The translations under genes were made by a program, and so were the position numbers. The notes beneath the pieces were generated by a model. It was not told where the DNA came from. It was given only the letters and a program-made list of their open reading frames with translations, and did no database searches. A stretch of DNA of 64,000 nucleotides from Janthinobacterium sp. SUN073 (GTDB lineage Bacteria; Pseudomonadota; Gammaproteobacteria; Burkholderiales; Burkholderiaceae_D), in contig NZ_JAPUBT010000008.1 in NCBI RefSeq assembly GCF_030397665.1, positions 99,511 to 163,510 on the forward strand, given 5' to 3'. Below, one piece after another: positions 52,666 to 61,907 of this stretch (position 1 is the first letter of the stretch; each line of letters opens with the position of its first letter).

Positions 52666-53496
52666 TCAGGCGTCGATCTTGTCCGATTCGATCCTGAAAT
52701 TGCGCTTCTGGAATTTCACATTGCTCGTCGGGCCATACCATTTGAAAAACAGTTTTTCCGCCTCGCCCGATTTTTCCAGTCCGCGCAGCACCTGGTCGAC
52801 GGCTGTTTTCACGCCCTTCTCGCCTTTACGGATGCCGAAGGCAAACACTTCCTGGCTGATGTTTTGCGGCAGCACAAGGTAATCCTTTTGCGCGGCGCCC
52901 AGCTTGGCGTAGTTGTTCAGCAGCGAGACTTCATCATCGACATAGCCAACGCCCTTCCCTTGCTGCAAGCCCAAATACGCCTGGCCCGCCGTCTCGAACG
53001 TCACCACCTCCACGCCGGGCACGGCCTTGCGGACGTTCGGTTCCTGCGTGCCGCCCTTGACGGTCAGCACTTTCTTGCCGGCCAGGCCCGCGACCGTCGT
53101 GATACTGCTGCTTTTTTTGACCAGCACCCGCTGGCCCGTGTAAAACGTGGACAGCGAGAAATCGATCAGCGCTTCGCGTTCCTTGTTGTGCGTCAAGGAC
53201 GCCGTCAGGATATCGATGCGCCCCTGCTGCAATTCGGGAATGCGGGCAGCCACGGCCAGCTGTTTCACGACTGGTTTGACGCCCAGGCCCTGGGCGATGG
53301 CACGGCACAAGTCCACTTCATAGCCGACCAGCTGACGCGACTTGGCGTCGATAAAACTGTTCGGTTCGTCCGTACCCAAGGTGCCGCAGACCAGCTCGCC
53401 TTTCGCCTTGATGGCGGCCAGCTGGTCCGCTTGCGCCACCTGCGTGTAAGCGATGCTGGTGAATAACAGGGCGGCGAAATGAAGGCGGGTCTGCAT
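52666..53496 (-). CDS. Polar amino acid ABC transporter substrate-binding protein
   Basis: This 276-residue periplasmic binder has a signal peptide (QTRLHFAALLFTSIAYTQVA, cleavage near QADQL), then family 3 signature GYEVDLCRAIAQGLGVKPVV, ILTASLTHNKEREALIDFS and a C-terminal lobe. Likely ligand is an acidic or polar amino acid. AGAGGAATCCC precedes the ATG at the M of MQTRLHF. Confidence 0.93.
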   Translation of the reverse strand: MQTRLHFAALLFTSIAYTQVAQADQLAAIKAKGELVCGTLGTDEPNSFIDAKSRQLVGYEVDLCRAIAQGLGVKPVVKQLAVAARIPELQQGRIDILTASLTHNKEREALIDFSLSTFYTGQRVLVKKSSSITTVAGLAGKKVLTVKGGTQEPNVRKAVPGVEVVTFETAGQAYLGLQQGKGVGYVDDEVSLLNNYAKLGAAQKDYLVLPQNISQEVFAFGIRKGEKGVKTAVDQVLRGLEKSGEAEKLFFKWYGPTSNVKFQKRNFRIESDKIDA

Positions 53497-53587
53497 GGGA
53501 TTCCTCTGGTGGACAATGAATGCCGCCATTAGACCGCGGCGCCCTTATTTCCAAAAAGGAATCTTTTCAGCCTTGCTTATAAAGAAT

Positions 53588-55684
53588 TCATCTAAGGCGG
53601 ATGATCGCCGCCCTGGCCCCCTCGGCGCCCGGATAGCTGGGGTCGAGCTGCAGCGCCTGGCGATAGGCTGCCACCGCCTGCGGACGCAAGCCTTGCCCCA
53701 CATAAAACTCGGCCAGACTGTCGTGCAGATTCGCGTTCTGCGGATGCAGGCTCACGGCCGCCTGCAGCACGGCCATGCCTTGCGCCACGGCGCCGCTGCC
53801 TTTCAAGCGATACGCTTCCAGGTTCAGCGCCGCCGGACTGGCCGCGCCCAGCGGGTCGCGCGCCAGCGCCAGGCGCAGGGGGGCCAGGGCCGCTTCCCAC
53901 TTGCCGGCACCCAGCAAGGTCAAGCCCTGCAGTGCATGCGCGCGATCGCTGAGCGGATACAGTTCCACGGCCAGGCGGCTGGCCGCCAGTGCCGCGTCTG
54001 TCTCGCCGCGCGCGGCCGACGCTTGCGCGAGCTCCTGCAACTCGGGTACGAAATCGGGATAGGCGCGCTGGCCGCGGAAGGCCGTGCGCAGCTGGCTATC
54101 GAGTGCGGCGATGGAGGCGGGTGCGCCCGGCCAGGCGATGGCGGCCGTGTGGTCCCAACTGGCGGCCAGGGCCACGATGGCTTGCTCGAAGGTGGGGTCA
54201 AAACGGGGCAAGGTGCCGGCCGCTTTGCTTTGCGACAACAGGACATAGTCGCGCGCAAACGCCAGCGCGCCGCCGCGTGAATAGGTGTCCAGGTCGATGC
54301 CCGACTGGCGCAGCGCAGCGGCCATGCTGGCGCCGGCCGTGAGGAACACGCGGCCGCCTGCGGGATGGCGGGCCGCCTCGATGAAGGTGCGCGCCGCCTT
54401 GGCGTCCGGTGCCAGCGCTTGCCGGTTGATTTGCGTAAATGCCTCGCGCGTGGCGGCCGCATCGGCATACGCTTGATCCGTGCGCTCGGCATGCGCCCTG
54501 CCCTCCTCGAACAGGCCTTCCGCCACCTGGTAAGCGCGCTGCGCGCCGGCATCGGCGATATACGTTTTCAGCTGCCACGGCTCTCCCGTGACCACCTCGA
54601 ACAGGCGCTGCACGAACCCTTCCGGATTGACGCGCTCGAGATTGGCGGCGACGGCAAGAGTGAGCTTGCGCGAGGGAAAGCTGTACAAATAGGTGACCGT
54701 TTCCGGCTGCTGGCCGCTGTGCCCGATGGCGTAGCGCCCACCCGTGGGGAAGATTTCCCAACCCATGCCGTAATTCGTCAAGCGGCCCGCGCGCGTGGCC
54801 ATCGGCTGCACCATGGCGGCAACGCTAGCCGCCGACAGGATCTTGCCTTCATGGACGCCCCTGCCGAACGCCAGCATGTCGGGCACGCTGGCGCGCGTGC
54901 CGCCGGCGGAAAAGCGGCTGCTGATGTCGACGAATTCCGAATTTTTCCATTCCTTGCCGGCCAGCCGGTAACCGCGCACGCGGTGGGCGATCACGGCGTC
55001 CGGGTCGTCCATCACGATGGTGTCCATGCCCAGCGGCCCCCACACGTGGCGCCGCATATAGCCGCCATAGCTTTCGCCCGAGGCGCCCTCGATGACGGCA
55101 CCCAGCAAGTTATAGCCATAGCTGGTGTAGCGGAAGCGCGTGCCAGGTTCGGCGATCAGGTCGAATTGCTCGAAAACGGCGATGGACTGGCGCGTATCCT
55201 TGTGCTCCTTGAAATGCTGCTCCACCTTGCTGTCGCGGTAGGCATCGATGCCGCCCAGGTGGCCCAGCAACTGGCGCACCGTCACGGGAAACGCTTTGAC
55301 GGGAAAATACGGCACATAGGTTTGCACGGGCGCATCCAGGTCGACCTTGCCCTGTTCGACCAGTTGCAGAACGGCCACCGCCGTCATGGGCTTGGTGACG
55401 GACGCCAGCCGGTAGCTGGAGCGGGCCGTGGCCGGCACGCGGTTTTCCAGGTCCGCATAACCATAGCCTTTTACCCACTCCACCTCGCCCTGGCTGAAAC
55501 CGACGGTGACGCCCGGGATGCGCTGCGCATCCATGCGCCGGGCGACCCAGCCGTCGAAATCCGCCAGGCGCGCGGCCAGCGCAGCGGAGGGAGCAGATGA
55601 GGGAGCGGAGGCGGCCTGCGCCACGCCGCACAACAGCGCCAGTGTGCCGGCGAAAGCGTAGTATTTGCTGCTTTGCATAGTCAT
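53588..55684 (-). CDS. Class C-type serine hydrolase with C-terminal TPRs
   Basis: This 698-residue secreted protein has a signal peptide (FAGTLALLCGVAQAASA) and a beta-lactamase/transpeptidase-like domain with SxxK in ASVTKPMTAVAV (~95-98), YxN in YTSYGYNLLG (~190) and a third motif-like GHSGQQ. Tetratricopeptide repeats are present in the last ~140 residues (ALAASRLAVELYPLSDRAHA, VAAYRQALQLDPSYPGA). It may be an esterase, peptidase or beta-lactam-binding protein. It is divergent from the two-component genes at 55843. Confidence 0.85.
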   Translation of the reverse strand: MTMQSSKYYAFAGTLALLCGVAQAASAPSSAPSAALAARLADFDGWVARRMDAQRIPGVTVGFSQGEVEWVKGYGYADLENRVPATARSSYRLASVTKPMTAVAVLQLVEQGKVDLDAPVQTYVPYFPVKAFPVTVRQLLGHLGGIDAYRDSKVEQHFKEHKDTRQSIAVFEQFDLIAEPGTRFRYTSYGYNLLGAVIEGASGESYGGYMRRHVWGPLGMDTIVMDDPDAVIAHRVRGYRLAGKEWKNSEFVDISSRFSAGGTRASVPDMLAFGRGVHEGKILSAASVAAMVQPMATRAGRLTNYGMGWEIFPTGGRYAIGHSGQQPETVTYLYSFPSRKLTLAVAANLERVNPEGFVQRLFEVVTGEPWQLKTYIADAGAQRAYQVAEGLFEEGRAHAERTDQAYADAAATREAFTQINRQALAPDAKAARTFIEAARHPAGGRVFLTAGASMAAALRQSGIDLDTYSRGGALAFARDYVLLSQSKAAGTLPRFDPTFEQAIVALAASWDHTAAIAWPGAPASIAALDSQLRTAFRGQRAYPDFVPELQELAQASAARGETDAALAASRLAVELYPLSDRAHALQGLTLLGAGKWEAALAPLRLALARDPLGAASPAALNLEAYRLKGSGAVAQGMAVLQAAVSLHPQNANLHDSLAEFYVGQGLRPQAVAAYRQALQLDPSYPGAEGARAAIIRLR

Positions 55685-55842
55685 TGTTCCATGGTGAGGG
55701 CCGTGAGCACAGCACGGCGCTGATGCATGGTAAGTGTCTTTCACACACTTTTGGCGGGCCGTGCACGAAATGCACGTGGCCCGCATGAACGGCACTGAAG
55801 ACGATGAAAATGTTGCAAAGGGTTGGCAAATGAACAGCTACA

Positions 55843-57504
55843 ATGCCCGCCATGCCCTCCTTCTTCCACTACCTGCTGCGGTACTGCCTCGCTTGCTGCC
55901 TGGCCTTGCCCTGTTTCGCCATGGGCATGGACCGGTTATCGCTGGACGAAGGCTGGCGCACCTGCGGCGCGAGTGCCGCCGCGCCCGCCGCTTCGCTGCG
56001 CCAGCTCTTCCGGCCGGGCCAGTTGCTGTGCCTCGAGCGCGACGTCACTCTGGCCGCCACGCCGTCGTCGACGCAGCTGCTGGTGCTGTCGGCGCTGGCT
56101 TCGAGCGAGCTCTGGCTGGATGGCCACTTGATCGGCAGCAATGGCCAACCGGCCCGCCTGGCCAGCGGGGAGCGCGCGGGCGACATCGATTTTGCCATCC
56201 ACCTGACGCCACAGCAGTTGACCATGGGCAAGCATCATCTGCGGTTGCTGTTGTCGACGCAGCAGGTGCCGTCGCACCTGACGTCGCCCTTTTATGCGCT
56301 GTTCCTGGTCGACCGGCAAGACCATCGCGCGGCGCTGGCCTGGTACCGGCTGCCGCCCCTGCTCTTGGCCGGGGCCCTGGGCGCCGTCGCCCTGCTCTTC
56401 CTGGCCTTGACGGTGCTGTACCAGCGGCAGCGGCACTGGGCCATGTTTGCCGCGCTATGCCTGGTGGCGGCGCTGCTGCTGGTGGTGGAACTCTGGCGCA
56501 GCATTACCGGCTATGTCTACCCCTGGCATTTGCCGCGCCTGTACGCCGTCAGCGCCCTGACCTGGCTATTTTCCGCCCTGCTGCCCCTGTATTTTTATAC
56601 GGCCTACCGCCTGCCGCGCTGGCCGCTGGCGGCGGTGGTACTGCTGGCGGGCATCGCGCTGGCCGGCGCGCTGCCCGCGCATTTCGACTCGCGCTGCTGG
56701 TGGATGTTTCTGACGGCCCTGGCAGCGAGCCTGGCACTCAACCTGGACGCCCTGAGGCGCCGCCTGCCGGGCAGCCGCGGCGGCACCTTGATCGGGCTGG
56801 CCTCGTGCGCCCTGTTCCTGCTGACGGGCAGCCAGTTTGCCGAAGGCGGCTTTGCCCTCGTCGTGTGCTTCTTGCTGCTGCCCCTGTGCGCGCAATTGCT
56901 GGCGCAGCTGCTGCGTGTACGCAGCAAGGCGGCGCGCGCCCGGCAGCTGGAAAACCAGCTCTTGCGCAAAAGCATGCAGCCGCATTTCCTGATGAATTCC
57001 CTGAGCCTGATCAGCGAACTCAATGCGCAATCGCCGCAGGCGGCCGAAACATTCATCGAAGCGCTGGGCGCTGAGTTGCGCATGCTCAACGAGTTTGCCC
57101 AGCAGCCCAGCATTGCCCTGACGCAGGAACTGGCCCTGTGCCAGAATTACCTGAGCATCATGGGCACGCGGCTGCAGCAACCGTGCAGCCTGCAGCTCGA
57201 TGGCGAGGCAGCGGGCATTACCGTGCCACCCGCCCTGTTGCTGACGGCACTGGAAAACGCGTTCAGCCACAACCGCTATCGCCATGGCGCTGTGTTTGTC
57301 CTGCGCATCGCACAACATGCGCAAACGCAAATACTTACCCTGATCCTGCCCGAAGGCGTAGCGCGCCCGCATGCGGGCAGCGGCGTGGGCGAACAGTACA
57401 TCCGCGCCAGCCTGCACGCCGTGTTCGGCGATGCCGCCCACTATGCCAGCGAACAGCAGCAGGCAGGCTGGCGCCTCACCTTTAGCTTACCGGCGGCGCC
57501 ATGA
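55843..57504 (+). CDS. LytS-type sensor histidine kinase
   Basis: This 553-residue kinase has a signal-like N-terminus, an extracytoplasmic beta-rich domain (~30-160; LASSELWLDGHLIGSNGQPA), about seven membrane segments (~165-360) and a His_kinase domain with LRKSMQPHFLMNSLSLISEL. The ATP-binding part has PALLLTALENAFSHNRY. This is the LytS/YehU layout. It overlaps the response-regulator start (ATGA). Confidence 0.9.
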   Translation: MPAMPSFFHYLLRYCLACCLALPCFAMGMDRLSLDEGWRTCGASAAAPAASLRQLFRPGQLLCLERDVTLAATPSSTQLLVLSALASSELWLDGHLIGSNGQPARLASGERAGDIDFAIHLTPQQLTMGKHHLRLLLSTQQVPSHLTSPFYALFLVDRQDHRAALAWYRLPPLLLAGALGAVALLFLALTVLYQRQRHWAMFAALCLVAALLLVVELWRSITGYVYPWHLPRLYAVSALTWLFSALLPLYFYTAYRLPRWPLAAVVLLAGIALAGALPAHFDSRCWWMFLTALAASLALNLDALRRRLPGSRGGTLIGLASCALFLLTGSQFAEGGFALVVCFLLLPLCAQLLAQLLRVRSKAARARQLENQLLRKSMQPHFLMNSLSLISELNAQSPQAAETFIEALGAELRMLNEFAQQPSIALTQELALCQNYLSIMGTRLQQPCSLQLDGEAAGITVPPALLLTALENAFSHNRYRHGAVFVLRIAQHAQTQILTLILPEGVARPHAGSGVGEQYIRASLHAVFGDAAHYASEQQQAGWRLTFSLPAAP

Positions 57505-58202
57505 ATGTGTTGATACTGGAAGATGAGCCGCTGATCGCGCAAGGCCTCGAACGCGAGGTGCGCGCGCATTTCGGCACGCGCCTCAGCAATGTCGTGCTGC
57601 ATGACAATGTGCCACAAGCCCTGGCCGCCCTGGCGCAGGATCAGGCGCAGGAGCAGGTCGACTTGCTGCTGCTGGACTTGCACCTGCACGGCGCGGACGG
57701 CTACGACCTGCTGCGCCTGGCCCAAAAAGCCCCGTTCCAGACCATCATCGTCTCGGCCCACGCTGAACGCTCGATCACGGCCTTCGAGTTCGGCGTGCTC
57801 GACTTCGTTGCCAAGCCTTTCAGTCGCGAACGCCTGCACAAGGCACTGCAACGCTATACCGGGCGGCACACGGAAACCGCCTCGCTGGCCGTCAAAAAAC
57901 GGGGCGCGCTGGAATGGATCGCCATGGCCGACATTGACCATGTGCAAGCCGATGGCCACTACAGCAACATCGTGCTGCGCAACGGCGAACAGTGCTTTCA
58001 CGACCTGGCTATCGACAAGCTCATGGGCTTGCTGCCGCCCCACTTCCTGCGCGTGCACCGCTCCTACATCGTCAACAGCCTGGGTTTCAAGCGGCTGCAG
58101 ATCGCCGCGGGCGGCAAATACGCGCTCGACACGCAGACCAGCACGGGCATCCCCGTCTCGCGCAGCAGCTATCCCGCGCTGAAACAGCGGCTGCTAGGTT
58201 AA
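57501..58202 (+). CDS. LytTR-family response regulator
   Basis: This 233-residue regulator has a receiver domain (LEDEPL at 7-12, phosphoacceptor in DLLLLDLHLHG, IVSAHAE, FVAKPF) and a LytTR DNA-binding domain (~140-233; VQADGHYSNIVLRNGE, LPPHFLRVHRSYIVN). It is translated with the kinase and likely controls a nearby or envelope-related gene; the target is unknown. Confidence 0.93.
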   Translation: MNVLILEDEPLIAQGLEREVRAHFGTRLSNVVLHDNVPQALAALAQDQAQEQVDLLLLDLHLHGADGYDLLRLAQKAPFQTIIVSAHAERSITAFEFGVLDFVAKPFSRERLHKALQRYTGRHTETASLAVKKRGALEWIAMADIDHVQADGHYSNIVLRNGEQCFHDLAIDKLMGLLPPHFLRVHRSYIVNSLGFKRLQIAAGGKYALDTQTSTGIPVSRSSYPALKQRLLG

Positions 58203-58211
58203 AGTCCCCGC

Positions 58212-59084
58212 TTACCAGTGCTGGGCAAAGTTGGGGAATGGCGAGGCCATGTGCTCGGCTTCCACGGGCGGCGCCATCCAGTCGCGCGGGTCGACCTTGT
58301 AGTACTGCAAAAATTGCGCATACAGTTCTCCGTGGTGTTCAGCCATCTGGTAGGGCTTTTCAAAGAAGGTTTCCGTGGCCACGGCAAAGAATTCGGCGGG
58401 ATTCGTGGCGCCGTAATGGTCCATCACGCTTTGCTGCTGATACATAGCGTCGTGGCGCAGGTTGTCGAAGTCGCGCGACAGCACGGTGGCCCAGCTGCGG
58501 TAGCTCGACACGCTGGGCAGGTAGGGCGCGCCATTTGCGGCGCCCGATTCGCTGTCGAGCTGGTGGGCGAATTCATGCAGCACCACATTGTGGCCATCGG
58601 TCCAGTCGGCCGCCCCGCGCTGCACGTGGTCCCAGGCCAGCACCACGCGGCCATCGCCCCAGGATTCGCCCAATAAACCGTTGGCCGAAGGCGTGACGAC
58701 GCCGCCCGGCCCCACTTCATCGCGCGTGACGATGAATTCCGTGGGATACACGAGGATAGTGTCGAGCTCCGGATACACCTGGGTCTGGCGATTCAGCAGC
58801 AGCAAACAAGCCTGGCCGGCGATGGTGTAGCGCATTTCGTCCGTGATCTCCAAGCCGCCGCAGCCGACGAATTTCTTCTGGTACAGGAATTGCACGACAA
58901 GCCGGCGCAATTGTTCCTGCAGCGGCGCCGGCATGCGGGGATAGACGGGAATATTCTTTTCCAGCACGGCCAGGCCTTCGGGCGGCAAGGGCTTGGCCAA
59001 GGCCCGCTTCAGACGCCAGCGGGGAAACCACAGCGACAAGACGATGGCGGCCGTGACGAGGGCGATCCACAGCAGCGGATTCAT
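58212..59084 (-). CDS. mtfA: MtfA zinc metallopeptidase
   Basis: This 290-residue protein has an N-terminal membrane-like segment (LLWIALVTAAIVLSLWF) and the M90 zinc motif VVLHEFAHQLDSESGAANG, with a downstream Glu in EFFAVATETFFEKP. E. coli MtfA binds the repressor Mlc and has peptidase activity, linking it to glucose uptake. The N-terminal hydrophobic segment is present in many betaproteobacterial forms. It overlaps a 21-codon ORF by four bases. Confidence 0.92.
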   Translation of the reverse strand: MNPLLWIALVTAAIVLSLWFPRWRLKRALAKPLPPEGLAVLEKNIPVYPRMPAPLQEQLRRLVVQFLYQKKFVGCGGLEITDEMRYTIAGQACLLLLNRQTQVYPELDTILVYPTEFIVTRDEVGPGGVVTPSANGLLGESWGDGRVVLAWDHVQRGAADWTDGHNVVLHEFAHQLDSESGAANGAPYLPSVSSYRSWATVLSRDFDNLRHDAMYQQQSVMDHYGATNPAEFFAVATETFFEKPYQMAEHHGELYAQFLQYYKVDPRDWMAPPVEAEHMASPFPNFAQHW

Positions 59085-59146
59085 GCGGCGGCCCGCTTCA
59101 GGACAGCGATGGCAATGAGGCCAAGGGAGACGGTGTAGGCAGACAA
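59081..59146 (-). CDS. Possible 21-residue membrane peptide coupled to mtfA
   Basis: A TTG start with AAGGAGC seven bases upstream opens a 21-codon frame (SAYTVSLGLIAIAVLKRAAA after the start) whose stop overlaps the mtfA start (ATGA). The peptide is a single hydrophobic helix with a basic end. Coupled translation makes it credible, but a simple mtfA leader is also possible. Confidence 0.35.
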   Translation of the reverse strand: MSAYTVSLGLIAIAVLKRAAA

Positions 59147-59259
59147 GGACAAGCTCCTTCGAATGAACCCGCAGCGGGACGAGCGGGCAGTCCAGCCCAC
59201 ATGGGGTTGATTAACATCTTTTCAATCCGCCAAGATCCAAAGGGCTGGCTGCAACGCCA

Positions 59260-59283
59260 AAAGCCGGGACGTAACCCGGCTTT
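59260..59283 (-). terminator. Rho-independent terminator-like hairpin
   Basis: AAAGCCGGG and CCCGGCTTT form a perfect 9-bp stem with a 6-base loop, on the downstream side of the gene ending at 59322. T residues follow on the minus strand. Confidence 0.7.
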
Positions 59284-59321
59284 CACTACAAGCTCTCAAC
59301 GCTCGACAAAACCGTCGGGTG

Positions 59322-59942
59322 TTACTCGGCCGTTTTTTGCTGCGGCGCACCGAACAGGGCAGCGACGAGCGGATCGCGCGTCACGGGACCGCGGTTGACA
59401 CGGATGGCGTAATGCGTGTCATCGGCCAGGATGTGGAAGTGGCGGCCGCTGCCTGCCATGCTTTGCTCGCGCAGGCCGGGACGGTCCTTGCGTGGTGGCG
59501 CGCCTTCGCGTTTGGGCTGGACGATGGCGGCCAGGAAGGCGCGCACGCGCTCAGGGTCCGGCGTCAGCTGGTACACTGCCTTGCCAAGGTAGGTGGCGGT
59601 GCCTTCGATGTAGCGGGCCAGTTCGATCACGCCCGCTTCGCGCAAGTCGCGGATGTATTTGCGGGCGCCCGATGGCGAAAACTTGAGGAACCAGGCGATT
59701 TCATCGGCCAGCATCTCGTGCAGCGACAATTCGCCGATCAGCTTTTGCATGTTTTCGATGCGGCGCAGGGTGGCCGATGTGGAACGCACGCGCTCGATCG
59801 GTGCCATGGAAATGGGATTCAGGCGCTCCGGGGGGATGGGTGCTGCGCGCTCTACCATTTGCGAGCCTTTTTCGGGGCTACGAAGTTCCTGGTGCGCTGC
59901 CTTTAATTCGCTCTTCACGTGAGACTGAGTCATTGCATGCAT
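59322..59942 (-). CDS. Winged-helix DNA-binding protein, 206 aa
   Basis: This protein starts MHAMTQSHVKSELKAAHQEL after AAAGGAG. A winged-helix domain spans ~70-135 (MQKLIGELSLHEMLADEIAW, FSPSGARKYIRDLREAGVIE, with a wing at RYIEGTATYLG). The C-terminal half (~140-206) is basic and Pro-rich. This form occurs in betaproteobacteria as an AsnC/ArsR-like protein of unknown role. Confidence 0.75.
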   Translation of the reverse strand: MHAMTQSHVKSELKAAHQELRSPEKGSQMVERAAPIPPERLNPISMAPIERVRSTSATLRRIENMQKLIGELSLHEMLADEIAWFLKFSPSGARKYIRDLREAGVIELARYIEGTATYLGKAVYQLTPDPERVRAFLAAIVQPKREGAPPRKDRPGLREQSMAGSGRHFHILADDTHYAIRVNRGPVTRDPLVAALFGAPQQKTAE

Positions 59943-60269
59943 TTGAATACTCCTTTTAAACGATTGCCGGTAGCCCGGATTGTTAAGTTCTTGGCAATTT
60001 TTATACCAGAACACCACGAATCCTGAGCGTCTGGACACAGAATGCCACCCTGCTATTCTCTGGTCTGTGCGTTAACGAACATTAGGAACAAGAAAGTGAA
60101 AAATATTTCCTCACTGAATTATTTCTAAAAAGCATCTACATGCAGTGACATTTCTGCGCTCAAGGTGAAGTGGCGAACAGAAGCATCGCCATTCTTGCCA
60201 TAAATTCAAGCTTCACGCGTGGCGCCCACCGCCGCATCGCGATATCTCGACTTTTGCAAAGGAATCATC
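59943..60269. other. Intergenic region without a supportable gene
   Basis: This region separates the divergent genes at 59322-59942 and 60270-60506. Apart from ribosome-binding sites at both ends and AT-rich patches that could hold promoters, I see no hairpin, repeat or ORF I can defend. Confidence 0.4.
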
Positions 60270-60506
60270 ATGAAAATACCTGCCCTGTTGACCGCCGCCT
60301 TGCTCGTCACCCTGTCCGCCTGTAAAAAACCGGCAGATGCGCCACTGCCCGAAACGGCGCCCAACCCCACGTCCGCGCCACAAGTGATGCCCGCCCCCGT
60401 CACGCCAGCCGTACCGGAAACCGGTCCCGGCCACGTGACGCCACCTGCGCCGCTGACCGCCCCGGCCACCGCGCCGGCACTGCCGCCCGCCACGGCGCCG
60501 AAATAA
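60270..60506 (+). CDS. Small Pro/Ala-rich lipoprotein, 78 aa
   Basis: It has a signal with lipobox (LLVTLSAC), then a Lys-rich start (KKPADAPLPE) and a Pro/Ala/Thr-rich tail (PAPVTPAVPETGPGHVTPPA). It is probably an outer-membrane or periplasmic lipoprotein that is mostly unstructured. AAAGGAATC precedes the ATG. Confidence 0.7.
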   Translation: MKIPALLTAALLVTLSACKKPADAPLPETAPNPTSAPQVMPAPVTPAVPETGPGHVTPPAPLTAPATAPALPPATAPK

Positions 60507-60568
60507 ACCCGCCAACTGGTGATCGATCAGGCGCCCGCGCGCCGCCGCCCCTACTCCACGGGGGAGTT

Positions 60569-60602
60569 ACGCGTTGCCAGCCTGTTTGCAACGCGTTTTT
60601 TT
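60569..60602 (+). terminator. Rho-independent terminator
   Basis: ACGCGTTGC (60569-60577) and GCAACGCGT (60588-60596) pair perfectly around a 10-base loop and are followed by a run of seven T. It ends the small lipoprotein transcript. Confidence 0.9.
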
Positions 60603-60668
60603 ACGATTGGAGTCGGCCACGCCGTGAAGGTTCACCTGCTTGCTGACCCGCATGCGCAGCGCCCGGAA

Positions 60669-60715
60669 TGCGGCAATCCGCACAAGCTTTCCCCTCGCCG
60701 TGCGGAAAGACGGAA
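60669..60715. promoter_or_regulatory. Enhancer-like dyads upstream of the ABC operon
   Basis: TGCGG-CAAT-CCGCA (60669-60682) is a perfect dyad, and a related imperfect copy (TGCGGAAAGACGGAA) lies at 60701-60715, about three helical turns away. They lie about 90-130 bases upstream of the sigma-54-like promoter, a usual distance for activator sites. Confidence 0.5.
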
Positions 60716-60797
60716 TATCGATATTTCCCACTTTCAATGGAATCAAATTAAACCTTTATAAACAATCACTTGCAATAAACGCCAAAATGCGCTCCAC

Positions 60798-60813
60798 TGG
60801 CACGGAAGATGCT
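60798..60813 (+). promoter_or_regulatory. Sigma-54-like (-24/-12) promoter
   Basis: TGGCACGGAAGATGCT has GG and GC ten bases apart and matches the consensus TGGCACG-N4-TTGC at all but one base. It lies 78 bases before the start at 60891. A sigma-54 activator would be required; the downstream kinase gene supports this. Confidence 0.7.
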
Positions 60814-60890
60814 TTTATATTTTCATAACCGCCACCAGAGCGGCAGCCTGACCCAATATAAAACCATCTACCTTTTTTGGAGACAACAGC

Positions 60891-61892
60891 ATGGCACGCA
60901 CCTTCCGTATCTCGTCCTTCCTGAACACCAAGGCACTGGCCGTGGCCGTCGCACTGGCCGCACAATTCCCGCTCGCCGTCCACGCGGCCGACCTGGTCCG
61001 CCTGGGCAACCTGAAATTCGCCCATTACGGCGCCGTTGCCTACATGAAGGAAATCGCGCCCAAATACGACCTGAAAATCGAGGAACGCATCTTCGCCAAG
61101 GGCCTCGACATCGTGCCGGCCATGATCGCCGGCGAAATCGACGTCTCCGCCAGCGCGCTGGAAGCGGCCATCACGGGCCGCGCCACGGGCTTGCCCGTGT
61201 ACCTGGTGGGCGGCTTCGCCAAGGGCGGCGTGCAGATCGTCGGGCGTCCTGACCTGAACATCAAGGGCATTGCCGACCTGAAAGGCAAGAAAGTCGGCGT
61301 CACGCGTGGCGGCCCGCAGGAAATCCTGCTGTTTGCCGAACTCTCCAAGGCCAAGCTGACCTGGTCCGACAAGCCGGGCAAAGACGTGCAAATTTTGTAC
61401 ATGGGCTACCCGGACCTGAACCAGGCGCTGCTGACCAAGGATATCGACGCCATGAGCCAGTCCGAGCCTTACTCGACGCAGGCGATCCACAAGAAATACG
61501 GCGCGGCCATCCTCAAGCCCTACGACACGCCACTGGGCGAGCCCGTGCGCGCCCTCGTGATGACGGAAAAAATGTACAAGGAAAAGCCGGCCGTGGCCCA
61601 GCGCTTCATGGATTGCTTCGTCGCCGCCACACGGGCGTTTTTGGCCGACCCGAAACTGGCGGAGAAATACGTGCGCGAATCGATGTTCAAGAACCAGATC
61701 ACGTCCGACGATTACCGCGATGCCATCGACAACGCCATCTTCACGGAAGACATCACGCAGAGCCACGTGCAGCTGACCACCGACTACATGGTGAAATTTG
61801 GCGTGGGCCGCATGGCCAAGCCGCCTGCCGCCAAGGACTGGGTCAAGCTGGACCTGCTGGAAAAAGCCAAGAAAACCTACGCTCCACGCTAA
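60891..61892 (+). CDS. SsuA/TauA-like ABC transporter substrate-binding protein
   Basis: This 333-residue periplasmic binder has a signal peptide (ALAVAVALAAQFPLAVHAAD) and family signatures VRLGNLKFAHYGAVAYMKEI, DIVPAMIAGEIDVSASALEA and KVGVTRGGPQEILLFAELSK. This NMT1/SsuA-like family binds sulfonates, nitrate, thiamine precursors or aromatic acids; the ligand cannot be told. It begins an operon with permease and ATPase. Confidence 0.92.
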   Translation: MARTFRISSFLNTKALAVAVALAAQFPLAVHAADLVRLGNLKFAHYGAVAYMKEIAPKYDLKIEERIFAKGLDIVPAMIAGEIDVSASALEAAITGRATGLPVYLVGGFAKGGVQIVGRPDLNIKGIADLKGKKVGVTRGGPQEILLFAELSKAKLTWSDKPGKDVQILYMGYPDLNQALLTKDIDAMSQSEPYSTQAIHKKYGAAILKPYDTPLGEPVRALVMTEKMYKEKPAVAQRFMDCFVAATRAFLADPKLAEKYVRESMFKNQITSDDYRDAIDNAIFTEDITQSHVQLTTDYMVKFGVGRMAKPPAAKDWVKLDLLEKAKKTYAPR

Positions 61893-61907
61893 TCTGAAAG
61901 TATCACG

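Noticed and set aside
60519-60761. 80-codon plus-strand ORF
   Set aside because: It spans a clear terminator and enhancer-like sites and has no ribosome-binding site.
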